From Candidatus Amarolinea dominans (GTDB lineage: Bacteria > Chloroflexota > Anaerolineae > SSC4 > Amarolineaceae), in assembly GCA_016719785.1 (NCBI GenBank), contig JADJYJ010000010.1, forward strand, positions 186,001-250,000: a stretch of DNA of 64,000 nt. Reading direction: 5' to 3'. The notes beneath the pieces are model-generated. The model did not search any database. It was not told the DNA's origin and worked only from the letters and a program-made list of their open reading frames with translations. A program made the position numbers and the translations under genes. Shown here one piece after another: positions 11,996-20,800 of the stretch; position 1 is the stretch's first letter; each line of letters opens with the position of its first letter.

Positions 11996-12121
11996 ATGGC
12001 CCGGACAGTCGGGAGAAACGTGCCAAGACGCTTTTTTCACATTCAAGGCCATTCAGAACTTGTTACGCGTCTTGTTGAACTGGAACGGAACTATCGGCTT
12101 GCCGATCAGACGAGCAAGTAA
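11996..12121 (+). CDS. Short ORF, possible gene remnant
   Basis: A 41-codon frame starting MARTVGRNVPRRFFHIQG and ending ERNYRLADQTSK. It reads like the C-terminal end of a real protein (amphipathic helix, sensible residue mix), but there is no ribosome site before the ATG and no family I recognise. It is probably a remnant of a cassette gene whose 5' part was lost at the truncated attC copy just upstream. Confidence 0.3.
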   Translation: MARTVGRNVPRRFFHIQGHSELVTRLVELERNYRLADQTSK

Positions 12122-12169
12122 GTTTTCTCACACCGAAAGGAGTTTGTTTCATGTTATCCATTCCGCTAC

Positions 12170-12478
12170 ATGACAACTGCGATCTTTCACGACAAGGACC
12201 CCTATGCTGAGCCTCTTTTTGTTGATAAGGATGGTCGCATCTTGCGATTTGCACTAAAGCCCGGGCAGTCAGTGCAAGAGCATGTGGCCCCACACTCGCC
12301 AGTGTATATCGTCGTTCTTAAGGGAGTCGGAGTGTTTTCGGGTGGCGATAATCGGGAGCAACGCAGCGGGCCTGGCACGCTGTTGGTTTTTAGCGTGGGG
12401 GAAGCACACGCAATTCGGGCAGAAGATGAAGAGCTGGTTTTCGTGACATTCCTACACGGCGCCCCCGGAGCGCAGTAA
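12170..12478 (+). CDS. Cupin-domain protein
   Basis: A 102-residue single-domain cupin. It has the first cupin block as PGQSVQEHVAPHSPVYIVVLKGVGVF and the second as GPGTLLVFSVGEAHAIRA, with His residues in both blocks placed to bind a metal. The ligand is unknown. A good ribosome site AAAGGAG (12136-12142) points to ATG 12151, which is in another frame and stops after 19 codons; ATG 12170 has none. A one-base error near 12160 would join them into a slightly longer protein. The stop is 15 bases before attC 7. Confidence 0.78.
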   Translation: MTTAIFHDKDPYAEPLFVDKDGRILRFALKPGQSVQEHVAPHSPVYIVVLKGVGVFSGGDNREQRSGPGTLLVFSVGEAHAIRAEDEELVFVTFLHGAPGAQ

Positions 12479-12493
12479 CACGAGAAGGTTCGC

Positions 12494-12551
12494 GCCCAAC
12501 CCGTGCATGCAGGCGCGGGTTGGGCGCCGCGCCTGATGCCCACCGTTGGGC
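12494..12551 (+). other. attC recombination site 7 (short, well formed)
   Basis: R'' GCCCAAC (12494-12500), R' GTTGGGC (12545-12551), perfectly complementary. Inner arms GTGCATGCAGGCGCG and CGCGCCTGATGCCCAC pair with one unpaired base on the left arm, and a small loop lies between. At 58 bp this is near the minimum attC size and one of the cleanest sites in the window. Confidence 0.85.
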
Positions 12552-12590
12552 GGTTTTGCTGGAGCAAATTAGCAAAGTCGAGCGAGATTA

Positions 12591-13436
12591 ATGGAAAAGA
12601 TGACCATACGCATTGTCACTGATAGCACTTGTGATCTACCCAATAGGACTGTCAGCCGACATTCCATCACTGTCATTCCGTTAACGATTAACGTGGGCGC
12701 TAAATCTTTTATGGATGGTGTTGACCTGACGCGCAGTGAGTTCTATGCCCAATTACCGAATTTCAATCCACATCCCAAAACAGCCGCTCCTGGTCCAGAA
12801 GTTTTTACGCAAGCCTTCGGGCGTCTGGCAGACGACGGCGCGCAAGCCATTCTGTCCATTCACATCTCGGAAACGTTGAGCGCCACCGTCAACTCGGCGC
12901 GCATCGCTGCAGAGCAGTTCAAGCGCATCCCCGTCACCGTACTGGATTCGGGTCAACTCAGCCTCGGGCTGGGATTCATCGTCGAGCACGCCGCGCAATT
13001 GGCGGGGTCAGGAAAAGAAGCGCAGGAAATTAACTCCGCCTTGAATAATCTGATGAAGCGCACCCACGTCTTCGCCTCGCTAAAAACGCTCGAATATCTT
13101 CGCCGCAGTGGACGGATGAATTTTGCACTGGCAACGTTCGGCGAACTTTTACAACTCAAGCCTTTGCTTCACATGAACATGGGCCAAGCCACCGCGCACC
13201 GCACGCGCACACAAAAGCGTGCTACCGCCCGTCTACTCGAATGGCTGTCGGAACGTGCGCCCTACGAAAAACTCGCCATCCTGCATGCGGGCGTTCAGGA
13301 AGAAGCCGAAGCCTTGCATCAGCAGGCGCTTTCCTATTTTCCGCAAGGCGAAGTTCTCATTGCGCAAATCACGCCTGTCCTCGGCGCGCATCTCGGCATC
13401 GGCGCGCTCGGATTTGCCTGCGTCTCAAAGGAGTAA
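12591..13436 (+). CDS. degV: DegV family fatty-acid-binding protein
   Basis: A 281-residue protein of the DegV fold: I-V-T-D-S-T-C-D-L at residues 6-14, the nucleophile-like second block with H-P-K-T-A-A-P-G-P-E-V-F, S-I-H-I-S-E-T-L-S-A-T, V-L-D-S-G-Q-L-S-L-G and the C-terminal G-x-H-x-G-x-G-A-L-G. DegV/FakB-type proteins hold a fatty acid and hand it to a fatty-acid kinase; no kinase gene is nearby. It begins 40 bases after attC 7 and is followed after three bases by a small membrane protein gene, forming an operon. Confidence 0.92.
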   Translation: MEKMTIRIVTDSTCDLPNRTVSRHSITVIPLTINVGAKSFMDGVDLTRSEFYAQLPNFNPHPKTAAPGPEVFTQAFGRLADDGAQAILSIHISETLSATVNSARIAAEQFKRIPVTVLDSGQLSLGLGFIVEHAAQLAGSGKEAQEINSALNNLMKRTHVFASLKTLEYLRRSGRMNFALATFGELLQLKPLLHMNMGQATAHRTRTQKRATARLLEWLSERAPYEKLAILHAGVQEEAEALHQQALSYFPQGEVLIAQITPVLGAHLGIGALGFACVSKE

Positions 13437-13439
13437 TTC

Positions 13440-13769
13440 ATGAAACTCGCAAAACTCATTTCCATTCTCGGCATACTTGCCATGACCGCCGTGCTCGTCA
13501 ACGGCTTCACGCGCGGCGACTTCTTTGGCGAAGGCAGTCAACTCTTTGCCATGCCGTGGGGCATCGTCTCACTCGTGGACCTGTACACGGGCTTCATACT
13601 GTTCTCGGGCTGGATCATCTATCGCGAAAAATCACTGCTCGTCGCCATTCTGTGGACGATTGCCATGATGACGCTCGGATTCTGGGCGGGTAGTCTGTAC
13701 GCCTTCATTGCTCTGCAAACCAGCGAAAACGACTGGCGCAAATTCTGGATGGGAAAACATGCCTGGTAA
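13440..13769 (+). CDS. DUF1475-like small membrane protein
   Basis: A 109-residue protein with three predicted membrane segments (residues 6-24, 44-62 and 68-90) and the pattern L-V-D-L-Y-x-G-F followed by W-I-x-Y-R-E-K, which I associate with DUF1475. No enzymatic residues stand out. It begins three bases after degV and overlaps the next gene by 11 bases. Confidence 0.65.
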   Translation: MKLAKLISILGILAMTAVLVNGFTRGDFFGEGSQLFAMPWGIVSLVDLYTGFILFSGWIIYREKSLLVAILWTIAMMTLGFWAGSLYAFIALQTSENDWRKFWMGKHAW

Positions 13770-14433
13770 AGCGCGCGAACTGCTGGATGAATTCCGCACG
13801 GTTGCGGGGAATGTCGGCCTGCTGGATACGATCCTGCCGTCCATTCTGTTTTTATTGCTGAACGGGTTGGCGGGATTCAATGCCGCGATGATCGGAGCGC
13901 TGGGAATGGCCTTGTTGATCGCCGTCCTCCGGCTTCGCCGAAAACAACCGCTAATCTATGCGCTGGCGGGCATGGCAAGTGTTGGGCTGGCAATCACGCT
14001 GGCTTACCTGCTCGGCCGTTCCGAAGGCTACTTTCTCCCTAACATTGTCAACAGCGTGCTTATGCTTGCCCTTGCGTTGGTCAGTCTGGCCATCGGCAAG
14101 CCGATGGTGGCATGGACGAGTTACCTCGCCCGCCGCTGGCCGCTCGGCTGGTACTGGCATGCCCGCGTCCGCCCTGCCTATGCAGAAGTGACACTGGGCT
14201 GGATTGTGTTCTTCTCCCTGCGTCTCTTTTGGCAAGTGACCCTTTTTCAAGGACGCAACGTCAGCCAACTCGCCCTCGTCAACGGGCTGACAGGCTGGCC
14301 CGCGACCATCGTTCTGCTCATCGTAAGTTACCTGTACGGAACCTGGCGACTCGCAACGCTGCGCGGCCCCAGTGTGGAGGAATTTCGTAACAACATTCCT
14401 GCCCCCTGGCAAGGTCAACGGCGCGGGTTTTAA
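13759..14433 (+). CDS. DUF3159-like multi-pass membrane protein
   Basis: A 224-residue membrane protein with about six hydrophobic segments. It starts with L-L-D-E-F-R-T-V and carries P-S-I-L-F-L-L-L-N-G, P-L-I-Y-A-L-A-G and the W-x-x-R-x-x-Y segment, consistent with the DUF3159 family. ATG 13759 is chosen because it overlaps the DUF1475 stop by 11 bases and gives the family-like N terminus; the longer frame only reads back into the previous gene. Substrate unknown. Confidence 0.7.
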   Translation: MPGKARELLDEFRTVAGNVGLLDTILPSILFLLLNGLAGFNAAMIGALGMALLIAVLRLRRKQPLIYALAGMASVGLAITLAYLLGRSEGYFLPNIVNSVLMLALALVSLAIGKPMVAWTSYLARRWPLGWYWHARVRPAYAEVTLGWIVFFSLRLFWQVTLFQGRNVSQLALVNGLTGWPATIVLLIVSYLYGTWRLATLRGPSVEEFRNNIPAPWQGQRRGF

Positions 14434-14471
14434 TCTCTATCCAACAAAGACTACTATAAGGACAAAAACTT

Positions 14472-15344
14472 ATGAAAACAACAGATCGCAATGCACTGAT
14501 CGCATTTCCCATTTTGATATTGGTTGGATTTCTAATCGCTTTAGCGGGCAGTCAAGGTGGGGTTTTGATTTTTGGAGTTCCATTATTTGCTTTGTCAGTC
14601 GGGCTGGCCTTTCTGATCCAGTGGCTGGCATTTATTCCCGCCTATTTGCTACAGACTGAAAAATTCTTCGATCTGACGGGGAGCATCACTTATATTTCCG
14701 TCATCTCCATTGCCATTACTTTTAGCGCAGGCGTTGATGTCAGATCACTCCTTCTATCGGCCCTTGTAGTCATCTGGGCAATCCGTCTGGGCAGTTTCTT
14801 GTTCGGTCGCATCAAGAAAGCAGGAAAGGATGACCGTTTTGACGAGCTAAAACCTTCCTTCATCCGATTCCTAAACGTTTGGACGATCCAGGGCTTGTGG
14901 GTCACGTTCACAATGGCTGCTGCGCTGGTTGCCATTACAACAACCACCCGCAAAGAACTGGATGTATTTGCCATTGTCGGTTTTCTGATATGGATTTTCG
15001 GCTTTGCTATTGAGGTTATGGCCGACTCCCAAAAAAGTCGCTTCAGCGCAAACCCAGAAAACAAAGGCAAGTTTATTCAAACAGGTTTATGGTCTCGATC
15101 TCGCCATCCCAATTACTTTGGTGAGATCATTCTTTGGATCGGCATAGCGGTAATCGCTTTTCCCGTGCTGCAAGGTTGGCAGTGGGTCGCCCTGATTTCT
15201 CCTGTTTTCGTCACACTTCTTCTTACTCGTGTCAGTGGAGTTCCATTACTTGAAAATAAGGCGGATAAGAAATGGGGTGGTCAAGAAGATTACGAGTCTT
15301 ATAAAAAGAGAACGCCAGTATTGATTCCTGGATTGCGATCCTAG
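14472..15344 (+). CDS. DUF1295 / steroid 5-alpha-reductase-like membrane protein
   Basis: A 290-residue integral membrane protein of the DUF1295 family, related in fold to 5-alpha-reductases and isoprenylcysteine methyltransferases. It has about seven membrane segments and the conserved C-terminal block with G-L-W-x-x-S-R-H-P-N-Y-F-G-E, then P-L-L-E and W-x-x-x-x-x-Y-x-x-Y-x-x-x-T-P-V-L-I-P. It probably reduces or modifies a lipid with a nicotinamide cofactor; the substrate is unknown. An AAGGA ribosome site precedes ATG 14472. It ends 15 bases before attC 8 and completes a four-gene cassette. Confidence 0.87.
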   Translation: MKTTDRNALIAFPILILVGFLIALAGSQGGVLIFGVPLFALSVGLAFLIQWLAFIPAYLLQTEKFFDLTGSITYISVISIAITFSAGVDVRSLLLSALVVIWAIRLGSFLFGRIKKAGKDDRFDELKPSFIRFLNVWTIQGLWVTFTMAAALVAITTTTRKELDVFAIVGFLIWIFGFAIEVMADSQKSRFSANPENKGKFIQTGLWSRSRHPNYFGEIILWIGIAVIAFPVLQGWQWVALISPVFVTLLLTRVSGVPLLENKADKKWGGQEDYESYKKRTPVLIPGLRS

Positions 15345-15359
15345 TCTACGGCAACAGCC

Positions 15360-15416
15360 GCCCAACACAGCATGCACCTGACGCGCTCCGCGCGCGGGTT
15401 ATGCCGACCGTTGGGC
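15360..15416 (+). other. attC recombination site 8
   Basis: R'' GCCCAAC (15360-15366) and R' GTTGGGC (15410-15416) are perfectly complementary. The left arm GCATGCACCTGACGCGC pairs with GCGCGGGTTATGC, with unpaired bases on the left. The size is 57 bp. Sites of this pattern are what I would expect in Chloroflexota cassette arrays. Confidence 0.85.
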
Positions 15417-15460
15417 GGCTGCAATGCGGTTATGCAGTAAGCTATGGCGGGGAGGTTGCG

Positions 15461-16078
15461 ATGGGAAAGACTGAAGCAAAACGGAAGGACATTCTGATGC
15501 AGCAGAGCCGCTCGAACCACGAGGAACAAGCCGACCACGCCGGAGACAATCCAGCCCTGTCTAAGGTCATTGAGCGGAACATTCGCACCATTATCGCCCT
15601 CCGCCTGAAGGCGGCCAGTGAACGCAGCCTGCAAGACCGGATCGCCGACGCCATCACCTCTTTTTCGGGGCACATGGTGTTTGTGTACGTGCATCTCGTG
15701 TGGTTTAGCGTTTGGATTCTTCTCAACACCGGACGGGTCGGGGTGCGTCCTTTCGATCCCTTCCCCTACGGACTGTTGACCATGGTCGTATCCCTGGAAG
15801 CGATTTTTCTGGCAACTTTTGTGCTGATCAGCCAGAACCGCCTGAGCCAAGAAGCCGAGCGCCGCGCCGACTTGGATTTGCACATCGGGCTGCTGACTGA
15901 ACATGAGTTGACACGCGTGTTGCAAATGCTCGATGCCATTCAAGACAAGATGGGCATCGCCAACCATGTAGACAGCGAACTTGCCGACCTGGAAATGGAA
16001 ACCAAACCTGAAGATGTGCTGGCTGAAATTGAGCGCCTTCTGCGGCGGGCGCTCAGCAGAAACGAGCCCACGGCCTGA
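15461..16078 (+). CDS. DUF1003 membrane protein
   Basis: A 205-residue protein of the DUF1003 family: a soluble N terminus, the signature D-R-I-A-D-A-I-T-x-F-S-G-x-M-x-F-V-x-x-H, two membrane segments (about residues 70-88 and 100-124), a conserved F-D-P-F-P-Y loop between them, and the R-x-x-x-E-A-E-R-R-A-D-L-D-L helix. The C terminus is a coiled coil. Function is unknown in the family. ATG 15461 follows GGGGAGG; the longer frame runs back into attC 8. It is alone in its cassette, between attC 8 and attC 9. Confidence 0.9.
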   Translation: MGKTEAKRKDILMQQSRSNHEEQADHAGDNPALSKVIERNIRTIIALRLKAASERSLQDRIADAITSFSGHMVFVYVHLVWFSVWILLNTGRVGVRPFDPFPYGLLTMVVSLEAIFLATFVLISQNRLSQEAERRADLDLHIGLLTEHELTRVLQMLDAIQDKMGIANHVDSELADLEMETKPEDVLAEIERLLRRALSRNEPTA

Positions 16079-16448
16079 TCCAAGATCCAACGCACAGCCA
16101 GCCGCCCAACCCGGTGCTCCAGGCGACTTGGCTTTCGCGCCCCCTTCGGTCGCGCTCGGTCAAGCGCCTGAGCACCAGCCGTTGGGCCTCGCGCTCGAAG
16201 GAAGAAGGCTGCGCAGCAAATGGAACCAGATTTTGTAATCTAAACCACGCCACAAGATGCTGACTCTGACCAACAGATGACAGAGTGATCGCCGCAAGAA
16301 AACACATAGGAATATAAACCACATCACGAAATGCTAACTCGCTGCTAGTATCATGCCTGTGTGACGGTTACCCCTTTCTCTTGTAGACGCCGTAACGGAG
16401 GCATTGCATGACACTTATGCACTCTTTCAGAAGGAGGTAGCTTCAGAT
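16079..16448. other. Intergenic stretch at the array end
   Basis: Contains attC 9, then 261 bases without a recognisable gene or confident promoter, leading into the giant-protein operon. A ribosome site AAGGAGG lies at 16431-16437. Confidence 0.6.
16104..16187 (+). other. attC recombination site 9 (last seen)
   Basis: R'' GCCCAAC (16104-16110), R' GTTGGGC (16181-16187). The arms GGTGCTCCAGGCGACTTG and CAAGCGCCTGAGCACC pair with one unpaired C, and the middle CGCGCCCCCTTCGGTCGCG forms a second hairpin. It is the last attC-like site in the window and marks the probable distal end of the array. Confidence 0.85.
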
Positions 16449-17897
16449 ATGCCGCAGTTACCCACAGTTGGACCCGGCCGTCAGTTTGCGGTAAGTCAGC
16501 GAGTGGTGCAAACGGCTGACGGGTTACGACCAGACACCCCTCTCCCCCCAGTCAAACAGCAGCCTGTGACAAAGGCGGCAGGCGAAAGGACAGCCTACCC
16601 CCTGAAGCGGCGTGTAGAACGCCAAATAGGCCCAGCTACGATCAACCCAAGTCTTTTCAGCAGGTGGCTCACCCAATCGTTGGAAGGGCACCGCTTTGCG
16701 CGTCCGGCCGCCGAGGCGAAGCAAGAGAACAAAGAGACAAATGAGCAGGTCAATGAACTACTGAAAGAAGTAACAAAACTTGCCAAAGAAGGGGATGACA
16801 GCGGCCCGGGCGAAATTGCCAAGCTGCCAGAGCAAGGAACCGCAGAGTCAACAGCAGCTTTGGGCGAGTTTTTCGACGCCCTGGTTGAGGTGCTAGGAGA
16901 CCCAACCGACCTCGAACTGATTTCGGCCGTTAAAGACACTGCCGAGGCTGTGGCAGATAGCATTCCCTTCCTGGGAACGATTGTTGCTGGCGTCAAGCTG
17001 TTGGCGAAAGGGGTCACATTGGCCATGCTGGCCAAAGAAGCGTATGACGTGAGTAGGGCGAAGGAGAGCAGTTTCTCTCTCCTTGAACACGCGGTATATG
17101 GCGGCATTCACTCCTATCAAGCGGAAAAAGGGATTCAAATCGGCAAGGAGATGGCTACGACAGCCGCCACAGGGGCCGCGGCGGCCTTCGGCGCCGGTGG
17201 TGTCGTTTCCATCGCTACCAAGTTGGTTGATGTGGTGGTGAAAATCGCCACAGCCATTTACCGCGCCGCCCAGATCAAAAAACTCAACGACCAGATTAAG
17301 CAGGGCAGGCCCCTGGGGTTGCAGAACCTGAAAGATACGCCGATCCTCGGACTGCACTTGCCCTGGCTGGCCGGGATGGATGGGCTGACGGTGCTGGGGC
17401 TGGCGCCGGTAGGTTGGCAACTGTCGGGTGACAAAGAGGGAATTATGAAGGCGCTCAATGCAGAGGCAGCGGCAGGCAGGTTACGTTCGACCGATTTGGG
17501 TTGGTTGACATCCTCCTTGCAATGGAATGACCCGCAGACGCGTTATCGTTCGCCACTCTTGGGCTTCACGCCAGACGGTAAACCGGTGCGATTGGGCGGG
17601 GCAGCCGCAGCCGCAGCTTCGCCCCCCACAGAGGCGCAGAACCCGTGGACGAGCGAATTCAAGCGCGTGATTGAGATGCTGAAGTGGACCGACACCTATC
17701 TTTATGCCCAGAAGTGGAGGCTCTATGCGAAGGACGGGAAGATCCTTCACGAACCGGCGCCGACTGGGCTACTTGATAGGGCTCAGGAGGCGGTGAAAGA
17801 AAAGGTGAAAGCGGCCGTCGGTGCATTGACGCCGCAAGGGGGTTTGCCCGCTGTGCCATCGGGGCGAGGCAGCGCTGTGGGTGGAGGCAAATCATGA
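16449..17897 (+). CDS. Unknown 482-residue protein with hydrophobic helical core
   Basis: I do not recognise a family. The N-terminal 100 residues are Pro/Gln-rich and disordered-looking. Charged coiled coil follows (about 85-125, rich in Lys/Glu). Then come helices with a hydrophobic, Gly/Ala-rich core: SIPFLGTIVAGVKLLAKG at about 168-185 and the AATGAAAAFGAGG segment at about 232-244. Such helices resemble those of pore-forming or translocation domains of secreted toxins; that is a guess. The C-terminal part has W-rich strands and ends in a Gly/Ser tail. No signal peptide. ATG 16449 has an AAGGAGG site 11 bases upstream; the TTG at 16404 does not. Its stop overlaps the next start (ATGA), so it belongs to the giant-protein operon. 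Confidence 0.6.
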   Translation: MPQLPTVGPGRQFAVSQRVVQTADGLRPDTPLPPVKQQPVTKAAGERTAYPLKRRVERQIGPATINPSLFSRWLTQSLEGHRFARPAAEAKQENKETNEQVNELLKEVTKLAKEGDDSGPGEIAKLPEQGTAESTAALGEFFDALVEVLGDPTDLELISAVKDTAEAVADSIPFLGTIVAGVKLLAKGVTLAMLAKEAYDVSRAKESSFSLLEHAVYGGIHSYQAEKGIQIGKEMATTAATGAAAAFGAGGVVSIATKLVDVVVKIATAIYRAAQIKKLNDQIKQGRPLGLQNLKDTPILGLHLPWLAGMDGLTVLGLAPVGWQLSGDKEGIMKALNAEAAAGRLRSTDLGWLTSSLQWNDPQTRYRSPLLGFTPDGKPVRLGGAAAAAASPPTEAQNPWTSEFKRVIEMLKWTDTYLYAQKWRLYAKDGKILHEPAPTGLLDRAQEAVKEKVKAAVGALTPQGGLPAVPSGRGSAVGGGKS

Positions 17898-20800
17898 CTT
17901 ACGCAACGCAAGCACTCAAGCGGGCGCTTCTCTACGACGAACGCGCTGCAACCCTCACCCTTTCGCCGCACATACCGGATCTGAATCCGGCGCGCAACGT
18001 CCTGCTGGCTGCTTTTGGCAATCACGACGTGCTTCTGGAACAAGTGCACGAAATCGCTCCTCCGGCCGACGCGCCGGAAGGCGTCGAGCTGCTGTGCCTG
18101 GCCGGTAAAGGTGATATCTTCAACTATCCAGAACTCGATGTCTATCTGGAGTTCGGCCTCAGGGGCGCCAATCTGGTCACGATGCTCTTCCTGGCGCCGC
18201 TTCCCGAGCAGTGGAACGTGCGTACTGTATTCGAGAAGCTTCCCGGCGACATTCTGCCCGCGGAGGGCGTCCTCACGCAAGCGACGATCGTCATCAGCTA
18301 TGGTTTGGCTGCGGTCCCCGACAATCAGATAGTCAATGAATACGATCGGCATAACCCCAACGTTGTCAACATTGCGCGCTACCCGTTACAGAATGGCTTC
18401 CAAATCCTGGCCGCAAGCGTGGCTCGGGCGGGAAGCGCAGCCGACGACCAGGTTCTGGAGGAGGCGAGAAGGGCGGGTATCCCGCAAACCCATTTGCCAG
18501 AGCCGAACACCTCTCCCAACCGCGTAGAGATTCGCGCCGATGTCAGCGCGGGTTGGCTGGTTCTTGAGCGGTGGTGGGGAGAGCTGCACCCGAACCAGGC
18601 TGCGTCGCTGGCAGAAAACGTGCATCCGGCGGGACTGGCGTATCGTTACAGTCTCACCGATCCGAACGATTTCTCCCACTACTGGCTGCTGGCAGTCGGC
18701 GCGCCCGACCAGCCCATCATCCTTGAAGCCCATGTTCTCGACAAGGGCGTTATGGGCAAGCCTGATGAGTTCTTCTCTGTGCGCTACACCTCGCGCTTCG
18801 CCACCCGCACGCCGCTCAAACAGGCGGGCAAAGCGCTGGCAGCGCTGCTCGGCGAGCAGGTGAGCATCTTCGATGCGCAGGAGCTATCGCTGCCGGACGC
18901 CATCACCCTCCTCGGTTTCGCCTACGCACCGGGGGAATGGGTGCAGTGTACCTTCGCCGCCGGCGACTCCACCAGCCAGGATGCGTATCTGGTGCAAGCC
19001 GGCCCGCTCGAGCTGCGTGAGGTTGACTTCACCGTCTGGGCGCCGATTGGCAAGTCTGGCGACTCGGCTTCCATCGAGCTGGAGGCGACAACCAGTTTCT
19101 TCGGCGAGCAGTTCAGGGTGCGTGTGCGGCCCTGGACCCTGATCGAAGGCGGGCTGGACGATCCGGACGGCGTTGACCTCGGCGGCCTGATGGGCAAACT
19201 GCTGCCTGCGCCGCTGCCGTTTGGCCTCGACAGCGTGCGGCTGACACAGGCGTGGGTCAGCCATGCCGTGAGCGGACGCGATGGTGAGCAATCCTCCACC
19301 GATCTGCATCTGCGTCTCGACGGCAAAGTTGACCTGTTGCCAGGCGTGATCGAACTGGATGAGATCGGCCTCTTTTTCTCAGAGGAGTCGGACGGCGGCA
19401 AAAATGCGAGCCTTTCGGTCCAGTTCAAAATGGGTTCAGCGATCGAGATGTCTGCGCTGGCGAGCTATGACGGGGGTGGCTGGGTCTTCCGCGGAGAGGT
19501 TGGCGGCGACGGCGACGGGATTCACATCAACGAGCTGATCAACCAGCTCGCGCAACTCTTTGGCGCGACCGTACCGGCTGAGGCGCCGGATGTCACCCTG
19601 GACTCTTTCTCCCTTGAATACGCAGCCTCATCGCGATCGCTGACGATCCAGGCTGTCACCGATTGGAAAATCCCCGATGACATACCAGTATTGGCTGGGA
19701 CCGATAACCGGGTGCTTCTGCAATTGACAATGGCTCGCGCTGGTCAGCAAGGGGAAAGCGAGACGGCGCTTGCCATCGAATGGACCCTGGAAAAAGGCGG
19801 GTATGGGCTGGATGCCAATGTGATGATCTCAAAGGACATACAGACCTTTTCTGTTGATTTCAGCGTCCCGGACCCGAAGCAGCCCGTCACGCTCACCGAT
19901 CTGACGGACGCCATTGGCTTACCCGATATTCCCAAGCCGGCGGCGGAGGCGCTGGATACGGTATTTCAGGTATCTCATCTGGCGCTAGACTACAGCCGCA
20001 CCGAAAAGACTTTCTCCGTGGCCTGGTCGCGGCCGCTGGGCCAGGGCATGTTTCTGGCGGAATACAGTCAGTCTGGCGGCAGCCGGCCAGATCAGGCAAG
20101 TGATAGTTCCAAAGCTGGCGCAGTCAGCCGGGCGGTGGAAGTATCCTGGCTGGGCAATGATGAGGAGAGCACCCTGGGCATCCAGGATGTCCTGAAACTG
20201 GTGGGGCAGGAGCATCTTGAAGATGACCTCAAAGATCTGGCGGGTGATGAAGTCGAACAAATACTTGAAAAGATTGATGAGCTGCTGACCTTCAAGCAAT
20301 TGGGCTTTGCCTGGCAAGAGAATGATCAACAGAATACCCTGCTCTTCACAGCCTTGTCCAAGTATCGCCAGGCAAAAGCATTTGTTGCGGTGCGCAGCGG
20401 CGAGAACGAGGGTCTGGTGGCTGGCATTGCCTTTGCCGACAGCGCTGACGAATCAACTCATTCGAATTCAGAGGATCTCACTTTTCTGCCCGAACCGGTC
20501 CACAAGCTCCTCAAGGTCGTTGCGGCAGTATTGGAGCATATCGAACTCACCCACTTGTTGTTCTCGACGGTGAGCAGCAGCGCCTACCAGCCGCCGGCCT
20601 TTGCTGCCAGCGCCATGCAGCCCAGCTATGCCCGGCAGGATGCCGGCGCGCCCAGCTTTCCCTTTGGCACTGGCACGATGACGTTGGGCCAGGGGGTATC
20701 CGTTGGCGCTCGGGTGAAGTTCGGTCAGCACAATATCGTGCGGCGAGTGATTGATGTTGACGAGCTGGATGGGCAGGTGACGGTTGGCGATGTGGTCGCC

